Assembly (NCBI GenBank): GCA_014549065.1
Contig: JACDOX010000173.1
Coordinates: 832,693 to 896,692, forward strand
DNA length: 64,000 nucleotides
DNA from: Cardinalis cardinalis
Lineage: Eukaryota > Chordata > Aves > Passeriformes > Cardinalidae
Direction: 5' to 3'
In this document: in pieces, positions 47,201 to 59,200 of the stretch
Position numbering within the stretch: the stretch's first letter is position 1
Layout: every line of letters begins with the position of its first letter
The notes under the pieces: generated by a model
What the model saw: the letters and a program-made list of their open reading frames with translations, nothing else
Told to the model about the DNA's origin: nothing
The model's database searches: none
Made by a program: the position numbers and the translations under genes

Positions 47201-50200
47201 AAGGCTCTGCTGGATCCCTCTGGGCTGAGTGTCATGAACCTGGGACTTGGTCACGTTCTGGTGGATGTGACCTTCTCCTTTCCCTTCTCTCCCATGCTTT
47301 GAAGTTCAGAGTGCTCTGGAAGGACACCTGACTCACTCAGTGCTCATTCCCTTCCCCGTGGGCCAAACTTTCCAAAGGCAGCTCATGCATCCCAGCCCTC
47401 AGGAGTGCTGCAGGAGGCACCTTCCATCCCCCACTGGGATGGCTTGCCAGGGGAAAAGCCTGCAGAGGGGCAGGGGAGTGCTGGGGGTTCTGCTTTTCTA
47501 TTCATTTAGCATTTTAGTTGATTTAATCAAAAAAATTCTGAAAGAATTCATCCTGCAGAGGGAAGGGGCCTGAGCTCCTGCACAGCTCCCAGCACTCACC
47601 ATTACCATGGAATTAGTTGGGATTTTGACATTGTTTTAATGCCACAGCTGCAAAAGGTGCAGAAGATGCTGAGCACAGGCACAAGANACAAGATCCAGTG
47701 AGACACCAGCCTGCACACAGGGAGGCACATCCTGACCCAGGCTCTGGGGCTGGGGGGCTGCTTGAGGCACAGCCCAGCCCATGGTACTCCCCCAGCCCAT
47801 CCCTGGTACTCCCCCAGCCCACCCCTGGTACTCCCCCAGCCCATCCCTGGTACTCACCCTGTCCATCCCTGGTACTCACCCTGTCCATCCCTGGTACTCC
47901 CCCAGCCCAGCCCTGGCACTCACCCAGCCTAGCCCTGGTACTCCCCCAGCCCAGCCCTGGTACTCACCCTGTCCATCCCTGGTACTCACCCTGTCCATCC
48001 CTGGTACTCACCCTGCCCAGCCCTGGCACTCCCCCAGCCCAGCCCTGGNNNNNNNNNNNNNNNNNNNNNNNNNNNNNNNNNNNNNNNNNNNNNNNNNNNN
48101 NNNNNNNNNNNNNNNNNNNNNNNNNNNNNNNNNNNNNNNNNNNNNNNNNNNNNNNNNNNNNNNNNNNNNNNNNNNNNNNNNNNNNNNNNNNNNNNNNNNN
48201 NNNNNNNNNNNNNNNNNNNNNNNNNNNNNNNNNNNNNNNNNNNNNNNNNNNNNNNNNNNNNNNNNNNNNNNNNNNNNNNNNNNNNNNNNNNNNNNNNNNN
48301 NNNNNNNNNNNNNNNNNNNNNNNNNNNNNNNNNNNNNNNNNNNNNNNNNNNNNNNNNNNNNNNNNNNNNNNNNNNNNNNNNNNNNNNNNNNNNNNNNNNN
48401 NNNNNNNNNNNNNNNNNNNNNNNNNNNNNNACTCCCCCAGCCCATCCCTGGTACTCCCCCAGCCCAGCCCTGGCACTCCCCCAGCCCAGCCCTGGCACTC
48501 CCCCAGCCCAGCCCTGGCACTCACCCAGCCCGTTTGCACACTCGTAGAAGTCGAAGCAGTGCACGGCTCGGTCCATCCCGTACGGTCCCATGAGTGTCCT
48601 GGGGGAGGCAAGAGGAGCAGTTTGGTGTCATGGGCCTAAAAGGACAGGGGCACAGGTGCCCAGCCAGCACACCCGGGGCACACTGTCCCTCCCAGCCCAG
48701 CAGGCACTGCAGACACCCAGGCTGAGGCACAGCCCCACCACTGCACCCACACGGACAAAACTCAGCCCCCAGCCAGCCCCCCCGAGCTCTGCCCAGATAA
48801 ATGAGAGAATATGTGCAGGGCTGAGCATCATCCTCCCCACCCAGCAAATCTGCTGGACCTGTCTGTGCTTCATTACCCCAGATTATCGGGGCTGGACAGC
48901 TGTGCAGCTCCTGGGAAATGAGATCAGAGCCCGGAGCCTGCTCTGGAATAAAGCATTTTCACAAACACAGCCTGTAATGAACACAGACAGGCACAATNCA
49001 CTCTCAAGGCATTTATTGCAGGCAGAGGGTCTGGAAAAGGGGATGTAAGAGCTGCTCCAAGTCCTGCCTGGTCTGGTGGGAGCTTCTCATCACATGCCAG
49101 AGCAGATTGAAGAGCATCACACACCTGAGATTCTCCCACGACATCCCACAGCCTCCCCCTAAACCCCTTAGCAAGGTCCCAGATGAATGACCCCAAAAGC
49201 ACCCTGCCCCAACCAGAGATGCCAGACTCCAAACCTGGGACCACCAGCACTCCTCCTTGGGCTCCTCAGAATGGATGAGCCNTGATCTGAGAAACCCCAG
49301 CCCAGACGTGCCAGGTGGAAACCAGGGCTGAGGAGGCACCAGAGCACTCCCCAGCATTTCNGTGCCAAGAGAGAAGGTGTTTCCCAACCCATATCAGGTC
49401 CCAGATCTGAACATGGATGAGGAGGAACAGCAGCGTGGGAAACAAGAGGCAGCTCCAAATCCAGCAGGATGCAGGAAAAGAATAACCTGCAGGGACTTAC
49501 CAGGAGTCCAATAAAACTCAAAATATCGAACTGCCCAGCAAAGCCAGTAACTTCNACCACTCAGATTTGGACTGGAAATGTTTTCTCCATGTTAAAAAAT
49601 GCCCCTCCTTGCCATCCTTGCGCCTCACTGAAGACTGAACAAACAACTGGCCACATCTGGCTATTGAAAAATGGAGCTCAAAAGCATCCCAGGGAGGCAG
49701 AGCAGTCCTGGGCCCAGGCTGGTTCAGGATTTTCGGGGTATTTCGAGTAAATCACGGAGGAAATTCCACGGGTGAGCCTGGCTCGGGGCGGGCAGGGAGG
49801 CACCACCCGGCTGCAGTTCCAGCGGAGCAGATGCTCCTTGATACCATCCACTCTTATCACCATCCCCTGCCATCAATATCATCACCATCATCATCATCAT
49901 CATCATCATCATCCCCACCCCGAGGCACGGCCGCCCAGCAGCCCCGAGCACAAAATGCCACCACAGCACAAAACCCAACCAGCCTCAAACGCCACCAAAG
50001 CACAAAACCCAACCGGCCTCGAACGCCACCAAAGCACAAAACCGAACCAGCGCTGGTGTCCGGGGCTCCTCCTGCCATCCCTGCATCCCAACCCCGCTCC
50101 GGGGGAAGCCACAGGGAACAGCCTGGGCTGGAATGGTTTCTGTTGAACAATTCCNTCCCCGTTACCTGCTGATGATGATGACTCCCTTGTAAAGCACAGA

Positions 50201-53200
50201 GACCGCGGGCATCTTGGCGGCGGCGCCAGCCCGGCCCTGCCCGGCACCGGCCGCTTGGATTTGGCAGGAATCCGTTAAAGTGATGGGGGGGAAAAAATGG
50301 AAAAAAAAAAAAAGGGGAGGTCGGAGGGCATCACGTGGTGTCCCCGTATGCATGTTAATTCCTCCCAACATTAACACAGATCAGCTCAAAACATCTCCAA
50401 CTTTAGATTAAAGCTTACGCAAGCNGGAGCCAGCGCGGCCCCTCCAGCGCCTTCCCAGGGCGCGGGGCNGGAGCAGGGCTGGCCCCTCATCCTCAGCACA
50501 AGGGGGATTCCTTGGGATGTGCTCTTGGGAACGGCCCCTNCAGGGGTGGAGGGCAGTGTTTGCTGTGGGACGGGTGCAGTCACCATCCCGCAAGGGTTAA
50601 AATCCACAGCGGAGCTCTGGAAGCAGGAACAGACTGTGGCACTTAGGGGCTTTAGGGTTGATGTTGATTTTTTTTCTTTTAGCATCTTTTCCAGCCCACA
50701 GGATTTCCTTCTTAATGCAGGNCAAGTTCAGCTGTCCCCTGTCTGCTGGGAGGTCAGAAGCCTGNCTTGCCTTTGAACAGCCCCTTCCAGAGAATTCACA
50801 GAATTCACAGAATCACTGGGTTGGAAGAGACCTCAAAGATCATCGAGTCCAACCCAGCCCCAACACCTCAACTAAACCCTGGCACACCCAGTGCCACATC
50901 CAGGCTTTGTTAAACACACCCAGGGATGGGGACTCCACCACCTCCCTGGGCAGAACATTCCAGAACTTTATCACTCTTTCAGTAAAAAACTTTTTCCTAA
51001 TATCCAACCTGTATTTCCCTTGGTGCAGCTTGAGGCTGTNACTCTTTCAGTAAAAAACTTTTTCCTAATATCCAACCTGTATTTCCCTTGGTGCAGCTTG
51101 AGGCTGTGTCCTCCATCCCCATCTTGGTGCNGCCATCCAGCTGGAGAAGCAGCAGCACCCCGTCTTGTGGGATGGAGGGGATGGAGGGATGAAATGAGGT
51201 TATCCAAGGTTTGCCAGTGAATGGGAATGGACCAGAAGAGCCCATCTTGGGGCGTGGCAGGAGCAGGGCTGCCATCCTGGGGGGAAAGCTCTGGTGACCT
51301 TTCCTGAGAAGGGAAATGTACTCCCCTGGACCTGCAGGAGGACACGGGTCCTGCATCCCAGGCAGCTCTGGAGGACATCTGAGGTCACAGGGGAGCTCCT
51401 GGCCCTGACTCCCCCACCAGGGTCCTCCTCGTGCTGTTCCCAGTGTCTCAGCAGGCTCCTGGCCAGGCCCCATTAGGGCCCTTGCCCTCGTTAGCAGAGC
51501 TCTGACTGCAGCCTGTGCCTGCCTGGCACTGCCACCCCTTGCCAAACCATCCCTTGAGTCCAAGCTGATGGATGTTGCTGCTCCCATGCTTGAACAACTG
51601 ATTTTATCAGCTGGAGCTTCCCCAATGGCCTCGTCCAAACTGCTCCAAAACAATGACAAACTGGAAAAGTTCTCCTGCATTTTTTCTTCTTTTTTTAAAT
51701 TGTTTTCACTTGAGGACATTCAGATGCCATATAAAACTTGAATAGATTTGACCTTCAGGCGGCCAAAACTTTCCTAAAAATTAAATTATCTAGCTAAAAA
51801 AAAAATTTGGATAAGTAATGCCAACTAGACAAACATAGATGCATCTGGTGATAGATACATTGTGCACACCCCAGCACAGCAAGATGTGGGGTCATCAGAT
51901 GTTGGAATCTCCTGCCTTAATTTTTGGCTCTTCTGCCTTAATTTTTGGCTCTCCATATCCTTGCCAAGGCTTTGGCTGAAGCAGGCTAAGCCTGAGGGGT
52001 GGCACCTGGGCCCACCTCCAAATCTGCTGGAGAGCCAAAAATTAAGGCAGGAGAGCCAAAGATTAGGGCAGGAGATTCCAACACCTGATGACCCCCAGCT
52101 CTGGGCGCTGGTGCCTCGTTCAAGGCTGGCCAGGAGGTTTTGTGGCAGAACATGCACAGGAATTCAATGCTGGGCAGTGGAACCCTCCCTCTGTGCCTGC
52201 TCTGCAGTGGGAGCTGTTCCACACCAGGGCACAGCTCCCTGAGGGGCAGGAGAGCCCTGGCACCATGCCCAGCTCGGGGTCACCTTTTTGGGCACCCCTC
52301 GCCCAGCAGCTCCTGCCACTCACACTCAGGACCACACTCTGAGTCCTCTGATGCATCAAGAACCTCCCTGGTCAGAGGAAGAGACATGTCCATCCCACCA
52401 CCAAAACACCACCAAAACACCACCAAAACACCACCAAAACACCACCAAAACACCACCAAAACACTGTGCACAACCATCCCAGATCCCTTGGGACTCTGCT
52501 GATGCATTGTCCCACAATTACTGCCCTGATCCGTGGGCCAGAGTCTTGGCTGGGATACATCAGGGATGCTGAAGGGATTGCACAAGCACTGGAGGCAATG
52601 GCAGGGGGATACAGTTGAAGCACTGGCACAGGGTGCCCAGAGAAGCTGTGGCTGCCNCTGGATCCCTGGAAATCTCCAAGGCCAGGTTGGAAGGGGTCTA
52701 TTCCCATNANAGGGAGTGGAATGAGATGATCTTTAAGGTCCCTTCCCACTGAAGCCATTCTGTGGCTCTATGATAAGGTCACCTCTCTGGCCAGTTTCAG
52801 AGGGGCTGCAGGAAAGCTCACTGGAGTCAGGACAAGCCAAAACTTGCAGGAAAATGGGGAAATTTTCCTGCCTGGCCCTTCAGTAATTGACCCACCCTGA
52901 TTTCTGCATCTCAGGGAACAGTTTCTACACTCAGGTGTGTTTGGGGCTCCACGTTTCTGACACCAAGTCCTTCAGCTGCCCCAGGCTGGGGTTCCTGGTC
53001 CTTCCCACTGGGTGGGATGTTGCAATAAACCACAGGCTCATCCACAAGCTGGTAAAAGAAATGAAAACCAAATCCAAGAGGCCCTCAGGGAAGAGGAGCA
53101 ATGCTCAGCTTCCAACTTTCTCTCCAAACACTCAGATCCTCAATTCCATCCTCCAAAACACACACCAACCCTGGCAAAAGCATCAGACACTGCTGCTGCT

Positions 53201-56200
53201 CCCGTGCATTAACACGTCTCTAATCAGAGGAAGTTTCAACAGAAACACTTCAGAGGATTTTCAATGGTTTAAAACTTGGGATCATATTCAGGAAGGATTT
53301 ATAAGGCCCCACGATCTACCCAAGGGTCCCAGGCCTAATCTGTACAGCAGTGTTGAGGGCAAACATCCCCCTGGCAAAGGGCCTGGGCTGTGTGCTCGGG
53401 ATCCTTGTGGAGCTGGGACCCAGCTGAGCCACCCCAAGGTAACCCAGGATTCTTCTCCCAGGGAACTGCTGGTGAGACTTCAGATTTTTTATCAGATTTT
53501 AGCTTTTTAAAAGAGAGAATAGAAGAATTAAGAACAATTGAAATGAGAATTAATGATTTAAGAACAATTGAAATGAGAATTAATGATTTAAGAACAATTG
53601 AAATGAGGAATAATGAATGAAGAACAAAGTAACCCCATGGGGCTGGACAGCAGATGAACATGTTACACTTGTTTGCCCACTTTTTCATTGACTGCTAGAA
53701 AAATGGGTTTAAACTCATTGAAAAATGATTTTTTTCCCCAATGGAAAAATTATTTTTGCTTGAAAAATATATTTTTAATAGAAGTTGAGTGAAACTGTAT
53801 AAGTCAGCTTTACTTAACAGTACCATTTATAAGCAGGGAGGGGTGAAACTGTAAATAGAATCAAAATGANTCTTGGAGCAGCAGCACAGAGTTAAAAATG
53901 CTGGGTCAGCACAAGTCAGGTGCATTTCCAGTGTATTTTTCTGGGAGAGCATGAAGAGGAAAGTGTGGGAGAGTGAAACTGGGAGCGCTGGGAGAGGCAC
54001 AGGAACCAGAGCCAAGAGGAAGCAGTGGAGAGGGTGATGGTGATGGGTTTGGGTTTCAGCAAGAAAAGAGGGGAAGAGAATGGCTGGAACAAGTACAACC
54101 AACAGTAAAGTTATGATAAAAAAGAACTCAGGTCTGCCCTTGTCCTTCCTACCCAGCCAAGGAGCAAACAGAGCTGGAACAGCTGGAGCACGAGGGCAGT
54201 GATGGGTTTGATGTCACTGCTGGACAGGGCTGGCATGGCGTGGGCAACGTGTCCAGCAGCAAATGCACATCCCTTGGAAGGCATCACCCAAGGCTCCTCT
54301 CCCATGAAACACAGTTCCCTTTGCACTGAGGGCTCAGGGAGCTCCCCGCAGCCACACAGCCCTTCACAGCCTGGCTGCTCAGGCAGCCCGAAATGTCATC
54401 GCATTCCATTCCTAGCTGGGCCCAAAAATTGTTGTCTTGAACCAAGACATGGTACAAGAAATGGAACCATCATCTCTGTTATTAACCTGAATTAATCGGA
54501 ATAATCTCAGTTATTCCAGCCCCAACATCGAGGCTAAACCCAGGAAGGAGGAGAGGGGAGCAGCTGAGCCCAGGCATGGCCAGACCCCATGGGGATCCCA
54601 CAGCAGCATCCCTGGGTNATCCCAGAGATCCCCCAGGACCACATCATCCCACAAAGGGGACAGCCCCAGGGAGGACCCTGAGCTTGGCCAGGCAGCAGCA
54701 CAAGGATGGGAAAGAGGAAAAAGGGAAGGGGAAAGGGAAAAGGGGAAAAGGGGAAAAGGGGAAAAGGGGAAAAGGGGAAAAGGGGAAAAGGGGAAAAGGG
54801 GANAAGNGGNNAANNGGGAAAAGGGGAAAAGGGGAAAAGGGGAAAAGGGGAAAAGGGGANAAGGGGAGAAGGGGAGAAGGGGAAAAGGGGAAAAGGGGAG
54901 AAGGGGAGGCTGTGCTGACAGCAGCACCCCGAGCCCGCAGGGAGCCTCTGTGCCCGGCTGAGCAGAGGAGCAGAGTCCAAGCAGGTTTGTGTGGGTGGGG
55001 ATTAGAGGTGGAAAGACATCCTGCAGTGGAAGTGAGATCTGTCTGAGGCCTTTTGGCACCGGAAAGCAGCATTAAGGAGGTGGGAGGTGGGAGGGCTCAC
55101 CCCAGCAGGGCACTGGGTCACGGTCTCTGCCATCCTCCCACCACCCCGGGAGCAGCACGGGCTGCCCAGGCAGCAGCAGGAACTTGGGATCATTATTGAG
55201 TGAGTTCACTTCATGACACAACAAAATTCGTGTAGGCTGCAGAGGCTTTTCCATCTGATTAGAAATTGGAAAATTGCAACTGTGCTGCTTGCAGGATCAG
55301 CTACAAAGCATTGGGGATAAATCAAAAAACCAATCAGCTGGGAAGGAGCTGGGAAGGAGCTGCCCACGGTGCAGCCCACGGTGTTCTCACAATAACACCC
55401 ATGGAGTCACTTCAGATGAGCTCAGGAGATCAGAGATGCTCACAGACAAGTCTGAACAGAAGAGGGAACACACAATCATGGAACACCAGGTTGGAAGGGA
55501 CCTGGAGGAGCTCTTGGTNCAACCTTTCCTGTCAGAAGTACAGTCTAGGCAAGANAGCCCAGCACCTGCCCAGTGAGCCTTGAAAGCACCCAGCCCTGGG
55601 GGATGCACCATGGCCCTGGGGAAGTGATTCCAAAGGCTGATTGTTCCCAAAGTTTTCCTCTCGAGTCCTGGGAACCACCCCAGCAGTAACTTGCACCCAA
55701 GGAACCACAGTGCCAAAATTGCTGGTGATGGAACAGGCAGGTCCTACAGGGAGCACTCAGGGATGGGCAATCCTGCGCTCCCACCCCAGCCCTGGGCTCA
55801 GCGCCTCCCTGGGCACCCAGCTGCAGGTGGGCAGAGGGTGGCAGTGGCTCCAGCCAGCCCTGGGGGTGACACTGCTCCTCCAAGCCTGCGGTCCCCATCC
55901 CCACGGGCAGGGCTGCCAACCCTGTCCCCACAGCCCCACTTTCCTCCTCCCAAGGACCATGCGGGCCCCAGGGCTCCTTCAATCCCTTCCCCTGACCCCT
56001 CAGAGGTCACAGGGTGGCTCCTGGGGGGCGTTTCACCCTCCCCACTCCTGCTGGTGTCACCCTCACTCCCACCCGAGCCCAGGCTGGGGCAGAGTGAGGA
56101 GGATTTGATGGTTGGGCTGTTTTCCAGGGCTTGTTCCCTCCTTCTGCTGGAGGAGGGTGGCTCCACCTGAGGCTGAGGCACGTTCTCACTCCTCAGTCCC

Positions 56201-59200
56201 TTCTCCCAGGACATCTGCACCAGCCACAGAGACCTCAGGCANACAGAGATCCACCTCACTGCCAGCCAGGCTTTCCTGCTCTTCAGCCCCTTTTATCACC
56301 CTGCCCTAAACTCCATCCCTATTTCCATCATCCTTCTCGGCCAGTGGATTTCTGCAGCACCGGGGGTTCATCCCAATGAACCTCTGCTGTCTGAAAGTCA
56401 GACCTCTGCTGCCCNTCCCCTTCACCCCAGGGAGACAGGGGCTTGCAGAAGGAATCTGATGCCACTGGACAATTATGCATCAAGCCAGGAGTGGTGGAGC
56501 ACTTTCTGGAGGTTCTTCTTGCCCAGGGAGAAGATGCTCAGTGCATGGGCACCTGCCTGGCAGAGCTGCTCCTGGACACTGCTGGGGCTTGGTTAAACCA
56601 CAGCAAGGGTTACAGCTCTCTTCCAATGGACACCAGCACACAGATCTTCATGTGCTGTTCCAAAAGGTTTTGGTTGGGAAAAGGCAAAAAGAACCTCTGC
56701 AATTAGCCTGTCTCGCAGAAATTAGGAGAGACTGTTTAAGGTAGAAGGGAGGTCAGGCTTGGTCTGCCCAGAAGTTTTTAGGAAAGGCATTTATGCCAGA
56801 GCCCAGCTGAGCTGAACATCCCCCAGCATCTGCTCCAGCCCAACCCCTGCATGTGCCCCCTGAGATGGGGATTAACACAAACACAGTCACACGGGAAAGC
56901 TCAACAGGGCCTTCATTTCCACCACAGCAGCTCCAAGGTGTGCTAACATTAACAGCTCTCCCACGAGGAAGCCTTTCTCCTCCTCCTCCTCCNCCCCCTC
57001 CCATCCAGTGGGTGACCTGCTGCTCACTGGGGGCTGGTCCNGTGGCCCCTGTTTGGGTGTCACTGCTGTGAAGGGTTAACAGGATTATAAATCATCCTGC
57101 CTGCCTAAATCCCCTGGCCTGTGGGATTGCACTGGTTATAAACTTATTAACAGGGGCTGGTGGGGGCTGCAGGACCTGCTCTGCNGGCCTGGCCACCCTC
57201 TGTCCACCCCACACCGATGGGAGGAATCCTGAGAACCACAGCAGGAAATTCACCCAAGTGAGTCCCTAAAAANAGAGATGGAAAGAGAGAGGTGAGGGAA
57301 ATGGCTGGGCATGGAAAGATGGGAAAATCACGTATTATTGGGAAAGATTTCAGAGCATGTTGCTGAACTGGAAGTGCAGCTCTTGGGAAGAGCTTTGAGC
57401 TGCGAACACCCCCCTGCTCCGATCCAGGCCCTGGCACCAGCCACAAACAGGCAGCAATGAGCATTCCAAGAGGATTGCTGGAAGTGCAGGCCAGTCTCGC
57501 CCTGGTGAGGAGCCGGCAGCGGATCCAAACCCCCCGAGCACACAGAGCCGGGCCCCGAGCCCTGCCCGGCCCGGCGGCGCCCTCGGGGCTGTTTGGGCTC
57601 CTGCTGGCTCCGGCCGAGCTCCTGCACAGAAACCACCGCTGCAAAACTGGCTTAGAGCTTCCAGCTGCAGGAGAGCCACCGGCATCACACCGGGAGCGCC
57701 GGGATGAGGGATGAGGGAAGAGGGATGGGGGATGAGCTGCTGCTCCGGCCGCGGCTGCCACCACCCCCGCCCTGATGCTGCCGGGTGAGGTTCTGCCCAC
57801 GGCTCGCGTTTATTTATCAAATTCCTATTTCCAACTCCAAAATTAATCTTTTAATCAGCGGCAGAGCGGGGTCATCCTTATCGGAGAGCCGGGGAGGTGT
57901 TATCTCCCCGCCATCTGCTCGCCATCCTCGCCGCGTCCCGGCGGGGCCGGCAGACAGACGGACACCAGCCAGCACATCTGGCACCGCCACATGTGGGGGA
58001 CGCTCCCCCCGACCACCCCTCTCCTCCCAAACCAAACACGGCCCAGTGGACAAAGCTGAGGGAGGGTTCGCCCCAAAATTACAGCATATGGGCAGATTTG
58101 TGAGCTGGAAAATGGGGTTTGAGCATTTCTGCCTCGCAGGGCAGCAGGGCTCAGCAGCCCCGGGGAGCTGGGATGGCCAGGGACCCCAGTGAGTGACGAG
58201 GCTGCTCCCAAACCCACCGCACGGCCCCACAGCATCAGCNCCCATCGGCAGCGCTGCCCCAACACAGCCACGCCGGTCCTGCACCTCGTCCTTCCCGCCG
58301 GCAGCTGATTCTGCCCTTTCCGCGCCCAAAAGCAGCAGCGCAGCCTCAGCACAGCCTCCCGAGGCCCCGGCTCGGTGTCGGTGACCCCGGGCCGCTGCCC
58401 TCGCCATCCTGCGGGCAGCCCGGGGCAGCCCCCGCACCCCCAGCGCTCGCTCCCCTGACCTACTTCAGCCGCAGGTGCATCATGGCCGGGCAGGGCAGGC
58501 ACCGGCCCCGGCCGCCTCCGGCGCGCCCCGGCCGCTCGCTCCCGCCTGGGGAGNAGCCCAGGTCCGGCCGGCCCGAGCAAGGCTCCGCCGAGCCCCGGGT
58601 GGGCCCAGAGCCCGGCGGGGCCCAGGCCGGCGCTGCCTCCGGCCCACTGACCCCCAGCTAATCGGCTAAAGCCGCACGCTCTGAACGCTGGCCCGGGCAC
58701 AGCCGCGCTCCCCGTGCCCTACATAGAACAGACAGCCGCGGCCGCCGCCACCTCCCGTCCCCTCCCCGCGCCCCGCGGGCCCCGCTCCGCTCCCGCCGCG
58801 CCCCCGGCACCGGCACCGGGCACAGGGCCCTGCCGGGAGCTGCCGCCAAAGGGGAGAGCCCGCAGCAGAGCTGCAGCTGCAGCGGCGCCCACAGCTGCTC
58901 GCAGGGGCGGTGGGTGCTTTCCCAGGGGCTGCCTGGAAAATAAATCCCCTCTGGCAGCCCTGGCTGATCCCGGCCTCACCTGAGCGCTGCCCCTGCGGCT
59001 GCCGCGGGACCCCCACCGGACCCTGCCCCCGCACGAACCGAAAATGAACCCAGTCAAAGCAACCCCGAAAATGAACCCAGTCAAAGCAACCCCGAAAATG
59101 AACCCAGTCAAAGCAGCCCCGAAAATGAACCCAATCAAAGCAGCCCCGAAAATGAACCCAGTCAAAGCAGCCCCGAAAATGAACCCAGTCAAAGCAACCC

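Noticed and set aside
47778..48531. CRISPR-like array
   Set aside because: Units are contiguous with no unique spacers, and the genome is vertebrate; this is a minisatellite.
47698..48639. 313-codon plus-strand open frame, Pro/Ser/Trp-rich
   Set aside because: It is translated minisatellite interrupted by a 382-base N block.
52887..53510. 207-codon plus-strand open frame
   Set aside because: It has no domain, no Kozak or splice support, and composition like the surrounding intron.
54510..55070. Lys/Gly-rich and Phe/Pro-rich frames
   Set aside because: They are artefacts of the (GGGGAAAA)n tract.
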